Below are positions 42,664 through 51,000 of a stretch of 64,000 bases of DNA, one piece after another (within the stretch, counting starts at the first letter, position 1; every line of letters begins with the position of its first letter). The notes below the pieces were generated by a model, which saw only the letters and a list, made by a program, of their open reading frames with translations, had not been told where the DNA came from and did no database searches. The position numbers and the translations under genes are program-made. Origin of the DNA: Paenibacillus sp. JJ-223 (GTDB lineage: Bacteria; Bacillota; Bacilli; Paenibacillales; Paenibacillaceae); NCBI RefSeq assembly GCF_927798175.1, contig NZ_CAKMMP010000001.1, forward strand, positions 372,001 through 436,000. Direction: 5' to 3'.

Positions 42664-43962
42664 TCAGGGATGATTTGTGTGGAAAGGAAGCACAACCATG
42701 TTATTGAATGTCCGATGGTGATTCTCGATACTCATATGTCCTCCATATTTCTCACACATCCTCGATATATTGGTGAGGCCGATCCCATGATACTCCGGAT
42801 TGGGCTTCTCACTCTTCAAGTGAGTTAATGGTTGCTCCACATGATTCATAATCTGGATGGCGAGTGCAGAGGCAGTGGAGTGGATTGCGATCAGAATATA
42901 TCGGTCTTCAGCTTGCCTCACTTTCTTGGAAGCCTCGACGGCATTATCCAGCATATTGCCAAGCACCACGCACAGATCATATCGATCGATGTGCACATGC
43001 TGTGAATGAAGCCCGATTCGGGTATCGATTCGGATCCCGTTTGCTTGCCCCACGGCAATGGTATTCGTAACAAGGGCATCGATCACGAGATTGCCGGAGT
43101 TTACCCGTTGGTATGCTCCTTCAATCTTGTTTAACGTAAGTCTAATATGATCACCTGCCGCATCAAGCTTGTTTTGCTGGATACATTCTTCAATGTACAG
43201 AAACTGCTGATGGATATCATGGATGATGCTTTTCACATTTTTGAAACTGTGCACCGTCTTCTCATAGTTGGCATCCTGATAATCCATCTGTCGCTGCAGC
43301 TGGGCATTTACATGCGCGAGCTGAACCTTTTCGACCATATTATCGAATACGTATACAATGAACACATTAAGAAAAAGGGAGCCTAGCACGGAAACGATAT
43401 AAAATATGTTTTTTTCACTATAATTCGAGGCCACATTGATCTGATAGATCGTTATGGTGGGTACGATCAGAAACAAGAAATAATACCGATAATGCATGGC
43501 GAAACTTCTGCGTTTGGCGATCAAACGAACGATCTGGATGACAACGAACATCATGCTGCAGCCAAGCAGCATGACTTTGGAGGACACCCAATGATTCTCC
43601 GGGTTGTAATGATCCCATATGGTGTAATCCGTAGCGTCCAGCGCACTCATAATATACACCGCAATGTAATTCACCGTTGTGAGCAGCACTGCATACAGGA
43701 CGGTAAAAGCAAGTTTAATGATGAATTCGACCTTATAGGATTGCGCCAGGCTGAAGATGAACAGCAAAGCCAGAGCAGACGAAACGACTGGTGAAAATGA
43801 AGTTCCCAGATAGAAACTACCCAATACAACGAATACGATAAAATAAATGACTCTTTGGGGCTTTCGTTTGGGCTTGCCCAGCACGGAATCGAAATAAAAA
43901 TTCACCTGAAATGCCATAAGTAAGGGAACGACGATGACGGACAAAAACACATAAGCATCCAT
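42664..43962 (-). CDS. GHKL-domain sensor histidine kinase (AgrC/CitA-like)
   Basis: This 432-aa protein has six to seven membrane helices in the first ~210 residues, then a linker and a GHKL ATPase: the phospho-acceptor region SIIHDIHQQFLYIEEC, the N box LGNMLDNAVEASKK and the G box YHGIGLTNISRMCEKYGG. This is the layout of peptide-pheromone sensors of the Agr type. Its ATG lies 1 nt after the stop of the LytTR regulator gene, so they are one operon. The signal is unknown; no AgrB/AgrD pair is in the window. Confidence 0.88.
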   Translation of the reverse strand: MDAYVFLSVIVVPLLMAFQVNFYFDSVLGKPKRKPQRVIYFIVFVVLGSFYLGTSFSPVVSSALALLFIFSLAQSYKVEFIIKLAFTVLYAVLLTTVNYIAVYIMSALDATDYTIWDHYNPENHWVSSKVMLLGCSMMFVVIQIVRLIAKRRSFAMHYRYYFLFLIVPTITIYQINVASNYSEKNIFYIVSVLGSLFLNVFIVYVFDNMVEKVQLAHVNAQLQRQMDYQDANYEKTVHSFKNVKSIIHDIHQQFLYIEECIQQNKLDAAGDHIRLTLNKIEGAYQRVNSGNLVIDALVTNTIAVGQANGIRIDTRIGLHSQHVHIDRYDLCVVLGNMLDNAVEASKKVRQAEDRYILIAIHSTASALAIQIMNHVEQPLTHLKSEKPNPEYHGIGLTNISRMCEKYGGHMSIENHHRTFNNMVVLPFHTNHP

Positions 43963-43963
43963 A

Positions 43964-44704
43964 TCATTGAATCCTCATGATCATAAATTTGGTGTAGGCA
44001 TCCTTGACTTCTTTGACTTTGGATCGTCCAATAGGCAGCACAGTGCCATTTAGCATGACGACCTGTGCGCCGGAAAACTTCTGAACATGCATCAGGTTGA
44101 TGATGATCGAGCGGTGTATTTGCAAGAAACCATGGTCTTTCAAAGCGTCCGCATAATGGGAAAGAATGCCTTTGCTCACATGGGTATTTTCTTTGGTTAC
44201 AACATTCAATTTGTTTTTGATCGTTAAACTCTTCACGACCTCAATCCACAGAATATCATCGTATTTCAACAGCAATTCCTCATAGTCAGATTTGATCAGC
44301 ACGAACTTTTTGTCCATCGCTTTAAAATACTGGCACAGTTTAATCATTTTCTCTTCAAAGATATGAGGCTGGATCGGTTTGATCAAATATTGAAAGGTGA
44401 CCACGTCAAAACTCTCCACCATATACTCCGGATAACTGGTCAAAAACATGATCTGCACATCCAAATGCTTCATATTTCGGATTTCTTTGGCCGTCTGGAT
44501 TCCGTTCATTCCGCTCATTTCCACATCCATGATGAGAATATGAAACGTGTCCCCAACGTCTTGATAATGGGAGACCAGCTGTTCGCCGGATGCAAACAAC
44601 GTAATCTGGAAATCGATATTGCTTTTTAGAGATAGGGAGATCAGCATCGTTTTTACAAGCTCTCTTTGTTTTTCCTCGTCGTCACAGATTGCAACATTGA
44701 ACAT
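43964..44704 (-). CDS. LytTR-family response regulator (AgrA-like)
   Basis: This 246-aa regulator starts at ATG 44704; an earlier frame extension lacks a better ribosome site. The receiver domain (1-120) has acidic residues in AICDDEE, the phospho-acceptor Asp in ILIMDVEMSGMNG and the Lys in YLIKP. The C-terminal LytTR DNA-binding domain follows (KSDYEELLLKYDDILWIEVV; FLQIHRSIIINL; VVMLNGTVLPIGRSKVKEVK). It forms a two-component system with the GHKL kinase downstream. Targets are unknown, but the adjacent serine hydrolase is a candidate. Confidence 0.92.
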   Translation of the reverse strand: MFNVAICDDEEKQRELVKTMLISLSLKSNIDFQITLFASGEQLVSHYQDVGDTFHILIMDVEMSGMNGIQTAKEIRNMKHLDVQIMFLTSYPEYMVESFDVVTFQYLIKPIQPHIFEEKMIKLCQYFKAMDKKFVLIKSDYEELLLKYDDILWIEVVKSLTIKNKLNVVTKENTHVSKGILSHYADALKDHGFLQIHRSIIINLMHVQKFSGAQVVMLNGTVLPIGRSKVKEVKDAYTKFMIMRIQ

Positions 44705-44816
44705 GGTTGAACATCCGCCTTTCATTGACATCGACTCTGAATTTCACATTCAAATATACTATTTTATCATAGGTTTCAGGGCAAAATCGGGTGAAACGCA
44801 TGAGTCTGACCCTAAA

Positions 44817-44936
44817 GCGCACTAATCCATCACACAAGGCCACTGCGAGTGCAGTACCATCTTCCGATCGCTGTTATCCCCAGATTGGTTCTGCCTCTCC
44901 GTTAACGTGTGCATGTTTTTTGCCGGTTCATATAGA
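44817..44936 (+). repeat. Dispersed intergenic repeat, copy C
   Basis: GCGCACTAATCCATCACAC, then CACTGCGAGTGCAG, then the family core CCATCTTCCGATCGCTG and TATCCCCAGATT, ending CCGGTTCATATAGATC. It shares the core with copies A and B but has a different left end and lacks much of the right half. It occupies the gap upstream of glpP; no gene within. Confidence 0.75.
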
Positions 44937-45031
44937 TCTAAAATTAATACGCCGTTTACACGGGGATGATTTATTACGAATACTTCCTCTTTAATATTTA
45001 TTATGACAAACGAGGGAATGAGGACTGAATC

Positions 45032-45571
45032 ATGAAGAATTATCCGATCATCGCCTCCATCACGGTAGACGAACAAATTGCCCGAGCTTTAGCAAGCGAT
45101 GTAAAACGAGTGATTCTCATGACAGGGAACATTACCAATCTGGGCACAATCGTAGACAGTCTGCATCAAAGCGGGAAACAGGTCTATGTGCATACCGAGA
45201 TGGTATCGGGGATTGGGCGAGATGCCTCTGCCATTCAATATCTTGCGGATGTGTTTAAAGTGGACGGGATCGTGACGACGAAGAGCAATGCGGTCTCTGC
45301 GGCAAAGCAGGCAGGCATATTAAGCATTCAGCGCATATTTGCGATCGATTCCGCAGCCATTGAGACGGCCGTGCGGATGATTATGAGCTACAAACCGAAT
45401 GAGGTTGAACTGATGCCGGGACTGATGCCCCGAGTCATCCAAGAGCTCAAAGAACGTATCACGCAGCCTTTGATCGTGGGCGGCCTCATCCGGCATGAGG
45501 AAGAAATACAGCAAGCCTTGAAGAGCGGCGCAGATTTTGTTTCGATCGGGCATGAGAAATTCTGGACTTAA
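45032..45571 (+). CDS. glpP: Glycerol-3-phosphate responsive antiterminator
   Basis: This 179-aa protein matches Bacillus GlpP along its whole length: KRVILMTGNITNLGTIVDSLHQSGK, GIVTTKSNAVSAAKQAGI, NEVELMPGLMPRVI, and the C-terminal GGLIRHEEEIQQALKSGADFVS. It adopts a TIM-barrel-like fold, binds glycerol 3-phosphate, and then stops termination in the leader of target mRNAs. The leader between it and glpQ has a terminator of this kind (45606-45675). It probably controls the whole glycerophosphodiester operon that follows. Confidence 0.93.
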   Translation: MKNYPIIASITVDEQIARALASDVKRVILMTGNITNLGTIVDSLHQSGKQVYVHTEMVSGIGRDASAIQYLADVFKVDGIVTTKSNAVSAAKQAGILSIQRIFAIDSAAIETAVRMIMSYKPNEVELMPGLMPRVIQELKERITQPLIVGGLIRHEEEIQQALKSGADFVSIGHEKFWT

Positions 45572-45605
45572 TTTCATACATTTATCCTTGGGTGGAGACG
45601 ACGAG

Positions 45606-45675
45606 AAAACCCGGTGGTAAGTAAATCAATTACAACCTTGATGTTGAAGGAGGGTGATTTGCTGCTGGGTTTTTT
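45606..45675 (+). promoter_or_regulatory. GlpP-type antitermination leader with terminator
   Basis: AAAACCC (45606) pairs with GGGTTTT (45667), with further inner pairing AAATCA/TGATTT, and the T-run ends at 45675, 37 nt before glpQ. A terminator placed between glpP and its likely target operon is the arrangement that GlpP acts on. The bound sequence itself was not identified. Confidence 0.65.
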
Positions 45676-45711
45676 GTGTTGTCCAAAAAATACAACAGGA
45701 GGGAATGAAGC

Positions 45712-46425
45712 ATGATCATTCAAGCAGTTGCTCATCGCGGCTATCCAAAGAAATATGCTGAAAATACGTTGTCTTCCTTTTTAAAGGCGGTAGAGCTTGG
45801 CTTCTCGCATCTCGAACTGGATGTTCATCTCAGCAAGGATGGAATTCCAGTCGTCATTCATGACCATACTCTGGACCGCATGACCAATGGAACGGGCAGG
45901 GTAGTCGATTATACGGCTTCGGAATTGCAATCTTTCAGAGTGAAACAGGATGAGCATATTCCAACCCTGGAAGAAGTGCTGCGTGCCTTAAAGGATAAAA
46001 TTCAACTTAACATTGAGCTGAAGCAGATGGGAGACTACTACCCTGAGCTTGAGAAAAGGGTGCTCGAAGTTATCGAAGCATTCGACATGCTGGATCAGGT
46101 CGTCATTACGTCGTTTGATTTTGATGCCCTGGAGAGAATCAGGCAGTTATCTCGCGATGTACGCATCGGTCTCATCACTTTTGGCGGTTCAAAGGCTATT
46201 CTTGACTGGTCCTTGGAGATGGGGGCAACGTTTCTGTCCATGCACTACGCCTTTGTGACCGAACACTACATTCAGCGATGTCAAGATCTGGGGATTCAAC
46301 TGATGGCTTGGACCATCAACGAGACTTCCGTCATGAAACAATTTCAGGAGTATCCGTCCGTCTGGATCTGTACCGACGAGCTGGAAGGCTTCATGGACGT
46401 ATTGGAGATGTCCGGCTCAATATGA
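45712..46425 (+). CDS. glpQ: Glycerophosphodiester phosphodiesterase, cytoplasmic
   Basis: This 237-aa enzyme splits glycerophosphodiesters (from phospholipids or teichoic acid) into glycerol 3-phosphate and an alcohol. Signature: AHRGYPKKYAENTLSSF (His and Glu of the active site), LELDVHLSKDGIPVVIHDHTLDRMTNG, and the C-terminal MAWTINETSVM. It has no signal peptide, so it acts on imported substrate. It follows the antitermination leader (AGGAGGG ribosome site) and starts the operon with two phosphatases and a Ugp-type importer. Confidence 0.93.
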   Translation: MIIQAVAHRGYPKKYAENTLSSFLKAVELGFSHLELDVHLSKDGIPVVIHDHTLDRMTNGTGRVVDYTASELQSFRVKQDEHIPTLEEVLRALKDKIQLNIELKQMGDYYPELEKRVLEVIEAFDMLDQVVITSFDFDALERIRQLSRDVRIGLITFGGSKAILDWSLEMGATFLSMHYAFVTEHYIQRCQDLGIQLMAWTINETSVMKQFQEYPSVWICTDELEGFMDVLEMSGSI

Positions 46426-46443
46426 GCGGGCGAGAGCATGGTT

Positions 46444-47277
46444 ATGGAGAATGTATATGCGTACGATGCGTACTGCTTCGATTTAGACGGAACGATTTAT
46501 ATTGACCAAATGAGGCTGCCTGGCGTAAAGAGCTTTTTAAGCAGCTTGCGGTCACGCGGCAAACGTCTGCTGTTCCTTACAAATACTTCCGTTCATACCA
46601 GGGAGGATTGCTACAAGCGGCTGCTGGGTTTGGGCGTTTCGTGCCAGCTTGATGAAATTTTGACTGCAGGCTACGTATCCGGACTTTATTTTGTAGAGCA
46701 TGCACCGGATGCCAAGGTGCTGGTTGTAGGGGAGGAGGCGCTAAAGGAAGAACTTCGGGCAGTGGGGATAAACCTTTCCGAGGATCCGTACCGTTCAACG
46801 CATGTGTTGGTCGGAATGGATCGGCAATTCCATTACGATAAGCTCCATCTGGCGGCAAAAGCCGTTCGTCATGGAGCGGTTCTGCTCGCAACGAATCCGG
46901 ACAATTGCTGTCCCGTCCAAGGAGACATTATTCCGGACACCGGAGCTATTCTGAGCTCGATCGAGGCGGCGAGCCAGCAGAAAGCAGCGGTAATGATCGG
47001 CAAGCCTTCAAATTATTATGCAGAAAAGTCGCTTCAGCTTCTTGACGTGGATCGCAGCAGCTGCCTCATGATCGGCGATCGGCTGGAGACGGACATTTTG
47101 TTTGGAAAGCTGAATGGAATGAAGACTGCCCTCGTGCTTACCGGCATCTCCTCAAGAGAGGATATCGGAAAAGCGGATATCGTTCCGGATTATATATGGC
47201 CTTCCTTGAATGAATGCATCATGGAGCAGCAGAATCATTCAAAGCATTCCACGGTGCTGGAGATGGAGAAAGCTTGA
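46444..47277 (+). CDS. HAD-IIA phosphatase (NagD/AraL-like)
   Basis: This 277-aa enzyme has the HAD motifs: CFDLDGTIY (nucleophile Asp), LFLTNTS, IGKPSNYYAEKSL with its Lys, and MIGDRLETDILFGKLNGMKT with acidic residues, plus the class IIA cap. ATG 46444 is chosen because GAGAG lies 7 nt before it; ATG 46438 is too close. In this operon it may dephosphorylate glycerol 3-phosphate or a breakdown product, but HAD specificity is broad and this is inference. Confidence 0.82.
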   Translation: MENVYAYDAYCFDLDGTIYIDQMRLPGVKSFLSSLRSRGKRLLFLTNTSVHTREDCYKRLLGLGVSCQLDEILTAGYVSGLYFVEHAPDAKVLVVGEEALKEELRAVGINLSEDPYRSTHVLVGMDRQFHYDKLHLAAKAVRHGAVLLATNPDNCCPVQGDIIPDTGAILSSIEAASQQKAAVMIGKPSNYYAEKSLQLLDVDRSSCLMIGDRLETDILFGKLNGMKTALVLTGISSREDIGKADIVPDYIWPSLNECIMEQQNHSKHSTVLEMEKA

Positions 47278-47314
47278 GCAGCAATGTTCCAAAATAAAAG
47301 TGGAGGTGGCATGC

Positions 47315-48151
47315 ATGCGTCTTGCGTTACTTGGTGATTTTCACTATTCAACCATGAGTCATGGAACCGAAGAAATGAAGGCAGCGAGAGTCCGGGCATA
47401 CGAGCATATGCTTAACGCTTTTCTGAAGGAGGAGGCGGACGTTCATGTCTCGATTGGCGATTTGACGCATGAAGGAACGGATCAGGAACTCCGTTCGATG
47501 TTTTCCATGCTTGCAGGAAGCGGACGGAACTTCATTCATGTGCTGGGAAATCATGATACGTATTCGATGCCAAAACATGAGATTTCCATGCTAACAGGTC
47601 AGGAGCGCTATCGGGCGATGGATACGCCTCACGCCAGATTGATTTTTCTGGACACTACCCAGGAAATGAACCGCACAGATTGGGGAGGAGAGCTGGACGA
47701 AGAGCAGCTGGATTGGCTTAAAGACCAGCTTGCCGATTCGCGCGAGAAGCAAGTGCTCCTCTTCGGCCATCATCCGGTGTTTGATACGACTGCGCGCTCG
47801 ACGCTCGATAAGCTGTACATCCGTCCGCAGGAGGAACTGAAGGGCATATTAAACAGTCGGCCAGAGGGAGGCATTTATTTTTGCGGACATAATCACTTGA
47901 ACTCCATCGTGGAGCAAGGTAAATGGCATTACGTACAGACCGCAGCTTGTCTCGATGTGCCGGCATATCGCGTTATTGAAGTGCATGAGGGCGGAGTAGC
48001 GATAACTCACCGTCTTATACAGGATGCTGGTTTAAACGAAGACATTCAGAGCTTTTGTTATGATCTGCCGGGCTTTGGACCTGTCGCTAATGCATTGGGA
48101 GAGGAAAGCGACCTTACTTTATCCGTTCATCTAGCAGCGGCGGCACAATAA
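47315..48151 (+). CDS. Calcineurin-like metallophosphoesterase (GpdQ-like)
   Basis: This 278-aa enzyme starts at ATG 47315 (GGAGG ribosome site 9 nt away). It has the full set of metal-binding motifs: GDFHYS near the N-terminus, SIGDLTH, LGNHDTY, FGHHPVFD and CGHNHLNS. The order and spacing fit class III cyclic-nucleotide/glycerophosphodiester phosphodiesterases such as GpdQ. No signal peptide. Next to glpQ and a Ugp-type transporter it probably also handles glycerophosphodiesters. Confidence 0.87.
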   Translation: MRLALLGDFHYSTMSHGTEEMKAARVRAYEHMLNAFLKEEADVHVSIGDLTHEGTDQELRSMFSMLAGSGRNFIHVLGNHDTYSMPKHEISMLTGQERYRAMDTPHARLIFLDTTQEMNRTDWGGELDEEQLDWLKDQLADSREKQVLLFGHHPVFDTTARSTLDKLYIRPQEELKGILNSRPEGGIYFCGHNHLNSIVEQGKWHYVQTAACLDVPAYRVIEVHEGGVAITHRLIQDAGLNEDIQSFCYDLPGFGPVANALGEESDLTLSVHLAAAAQ

Positions 48152-48175
48152 TGTCAAGAAAAAGGAGGGAATGGC

Positions 48176-49264
48176 ATGGCACAAATTGTGTTGAAGCAGA
48201 TTGAAAAAAGCTTCAAACAGGATAAAGTCATCGAAGATCTCAATCTGACCATTGAGGATGGCTCCTTTACGGTATTGGTCGGCCCGTCCGGCTGTGGAAA
48301 ATCGACGACGCTCCGCATGATCGCAGGACTTGACAAGCAGTCGGCGGGAGAAGTTTGGATCGGAGACCAATGTGTCAATGGAGTGGAGCCGGGCAAGCGC
48401 AATGTCGCCATGGTATTTCAAAACTATGCATTATATCCGATGATGACGGTTAAGGAAAACATCGAATTCGGATTAGTGAACCGCAAGGTGCCTCGGCCTG
48501 AACGAGAACGTCTCGTCAAAGAGATCACCGAGGTCGTCGGTCTGGCCGAGTATTTGCATAAGAAACCGCAGGCACTGTCCGGCGGTCAGCGTCAGCGGGT
48601 GGCCTTGGCTCGGGCCATGGTCAAGAATCCCGCGGTCTTCCTGATGGATGAGCCGTTGTCGAATCTGGATGCCAAGCTTCGCCATCAGATGCGAACGGAA
48701 CTGATCCAGCTTCACAAACGGCTGGGCGCAACCTTTGTCTTTGTTACGCATGACCAGGTTGAGGCGATGTCGATGGGAGACCGTATCGTGATCATGAATA
48801 AAGGGCGCATTCAACAAGCGGATCGTCCAATGAAAATTTACGATGACCCGGATAATGTGTTCACAGCCCGGTTTATCGGCACGCCGCCGATGAATGTGAT
48901 TGACCGCGAACAACTCCTGCCGTTTCTGAACGGGCAGCTGCATGACGAAATCGGGCAGGTAGGCTTTCGTCCGGAGAAAACGGCAATGATGCTTGAGAAC
49001 CGGTCGCAGCCCGGACATGTGCAGTTCCCGGCCCGGATCCTGACCCGTGAGACGCTAGGGGCAGAAATCATCTATCAACTGGACTCCGCACTTGGCCAAG
49101 TGTCCGTGAAGAGCTTCTTGAAACCTCTGGAGTCAGCCTCCGAGGTGCACATCTCCGTGTCGATGCAGGACCTGTACTATTTTGATCGCAGAGGTGTACG
49201 TGCTCGTCAGCATGAGCGGTCCGAAACGAGAGAACTGATTGTCCTGGGAGGGAACTATTCATGA
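48176..49264 (+). CDS. ugpC: ABC importer ATPase (UgpC/MsmX type)
   Basis: This 362-aa ATPase has Walker A GPSGCGKST, signature LSGGQRQRVALARAMVKNP, Walker B VFLMDEPLSNLDAKLR and switch TFVFVTHDQ, plus the C-terminal TOBE/regulatory domain typical of MalK/UgpC. It drives the two permeases that follow, the first overlapping its stop by 4 nt (ATGA). Being of the shared MsmX type, it could also serve the importer at 21257-24553, which has no ATPase gene. GGAGGG precedes the start. Confidence 0.92.
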   Translation: MAQIVLKQIEKSFKQDKVIEDLNLTIEDGSFTVLVGPSGCGKSTTLRMIAGLDKQSAGEVWIGDQCVNGVEPGKRNVAMVFQNYALYPMMTVKENIEFGLVNRKVPRPERERLVKEITEVVGLAEYLHKKPQALSGGQRQRVALARAMVKNPAVFLMDEPLSNLDAKLRHQMRTELIQLHKRLGATFVFVTHDQVEAMSMGDRIVIMNKGRIQQADRPMKIYDDPDNVFTARFIGTPPMNVIDREQLLPFLNGQLHDEIGQVGFRPEKTAMMLENRSQPGHVQFPARILTRETLGAEIIYQLDSALGQVSVKSFLKPLESASEVHISVSMQDLYYFDRRGVRARQHERSETRELIVLGGNYS

Positions 49265-50133
49265 CCGTGTGGTCCAGGTTCCGTCCCTATGTCATGGTGG
49301 CTCCCTCGATCGTGATATTTTCCATTTTCTTCATTTATCCGATCTTTTATATGATCTTTTTGAGCTTTTACAACTGGGATTTCATTAATCCTGTCAAAGA
49401 ATTCGTGGGCTTCAACAACTTTGTCGAGTTATTTGAGGATAGCGCGTTTCTTCAGGTGCTGAGCAATTCCTTGAACTATACGCTTCTTTCCGTATCGTTA
49501 TCCATTGTGATTTCGCTGCTGCTAGCCATATGGCTGAATCGGGAAGGGGCATGGTATGGGTTTGTTCAGGGCGCGCTTTTCAGTCCGCACATTGTTTCGC
49601 TTGTATCCGTATCCCTGGTGTGGATGTGGCTGATGGACCCCAAATTCGGTTTGCTTAATGGTTTGCTGGATATGGTTGGTTTGCCCAAACTGGAATGGCT
49701 GAGCAGTCCGGACAGTTCATTGCTGTCGCTTGTCCTTGTTTCGGTGTGGAAAGGCGTCGGCTACAACGCTCTTATTTTCATCGCCGGTCTGCAAAGCATT
49801 CCGAAGGATGTGTATGAAGCCTCCGCTCTGGACGAGGCCAACTGGTGGCGGAAGTTCTACAAAATTACGCTGCCCATGCTTTCGCCGACCCTGTTTTTCT
49901 TGATTATCATTAATTTGATCAGCTCGTTCCAGGTGTTTGAGACCATTGCCATCATGACCAACGGGGGGCCGATCAATTCAACCAACACGCTCGTCTTTTA
50001 CATTTACGAGTACGGATTCCGTTACTTCAAGATCGGTTACGCTTCTGCAGCGGGAGTGATATTGCTCCTTGTCGTTGGTTTGCTGACGCTAGTTTATTTC
50101 AAGCTGCTAAGCCGTAAGGTTCACTACCAATAG
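49261..50133 (+). CDS. ugpA: ABC importer permease (UgpA type)
   Basis: This 290-aa protein has six helices and the EAA docking loop EASALDEANWWRKFYKITLP (about residues 183-203). Its ATG overlaps the ATPase stop, so translation is coupled. It resembles UgpA of the glycerol-3-phosphate/glycerophosphodiester importer; the name rests on the glpQ/glpP context. Confidence 0.88.
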   Translation: MTVWSRFRPYVMVAPSIVIFSIFFIYPIFYMIFLSFYNWDFINPVKEFVGFNNFVELFEDSAFLQVLSNSLNYTLLSVSLSIVISLLLAIWLNREGAWYGFVQGALFSPHIVSLVSVSLVWMWLMDPKFGLLNGLLDMVGLPKLEWLSSPDSSLLSLVLVSVWKGVGYNALIFIAGLQSIPKDVYEASALDEANWWRKFYKITLPMLSPTLFFLIIINLISSFQVFETIAIMTNGGPINSTNTLVFYIYEYGFRYFKIGYASAAGVILLLVVGLLTLVYFKLLSRKVHYQ

Positions 50134-50151
50134 AAAGGAGGAGGGAATATC

Positions 50152-50976
50152 ATGGCAATGAAGTCATGGCTGCGTATCCTGAACGTTACTGCCACGGTCG
50201 CATTGGTTGCGATTTTTGCAGTCCCTTTTCTATGGATGATTTCAACATCATTGAAGTCTTACCCGGAAACGGTGATCTTTCCACCCAAATGGATTCCTTC
50301 CAGGATCATGTGGAGCAATTTCCAAGCGGCGTGGGAATCGGGGCCTTTTTTGAAATACCTGATGAACAGCGTTATCGTCTCGGTCAGTATACTCCTGCTT
50401 CAATTCACAACCATTATATTGGCAGCCTATGCGTTCGCAAGATACTCCTTCAAAGGAGACAAGCTGTTATTCGGGATCACGATGGTGACCTTGATGATTC
50501 CTGGTCAGCTTATTTTCCTGCCGGTGTATTTGCTGCTTAGCAAGTGGGGACTCATCAACCATTTGCTGGCACTCATTCTTCCTTTCTCCTCCAGCGCCTT
50601 CGGCATATTCATGCTCAGGCAGTCGTTCAAGCAGGTACAGGAAGAGCTTATTGAAGCGGCGCGACTGGATCAAGCCCCGGAGTGGAAGATCATTCTCAAG
50701 ATTATGGTGCCCTTGGCACGGCCAACCTTGGTGACCTTTGCATTGTTCAGCTTTATTGCACACTGGAATGATTATTTCTGGCCGCTCGTCATGACCACCT
50801 CCGATGCTGCAAGAACGCTGCCGATCGGAATCTCCAAGCTGCGCGAGGTCGACGGAGGAGCCGCCTGGCACATTTTGATGGCTGGAAACATGATACTGGT
50901 CGTTCCGATCCTTATCGTTTTCTTATTTGGACAACGTCAAATTATTAAAGCATTTGTTTATTCGGGCGTAAAATAA
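50152..50976 (+). CDS. ugpE: ABC importer permease (UgpE type)
   Basis: This 274-aa second permease has six helices and the EAA loop EAARLDQAPEWKIILKIMVP (about 168-188). GGAGGAGGG ribosome site 6 nt before the ATG. Pairs with 49261-50133. Confidence 0.88.
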   Translation: MAMKSWLRILNVTATVALVAIFAVPFLWMISTSLKSYPETVIFPPKWIPSRIMWSNFQAAWESGPFLKYLMNSVIVSVSILLLQFTTIILAAYAFARYSFKGDKLLFGITMVTLMIPGQLIFLPVYLLLSKWGLINHLLALILPFSSSAFGIFMLRQSFKQVQEELIEAARLDQAPEWKIILKIMVPLARPTLVTFALFSFIAHWNDYFWPLVMTTSDAARTLPIGISKLREVDGGAAWHILMAGNMILVVPILIVFLFGQRQIIKAFVYSGVK

Positions 50977-51000
50977 TCAGGTTCATAGGAGGACTTATTC

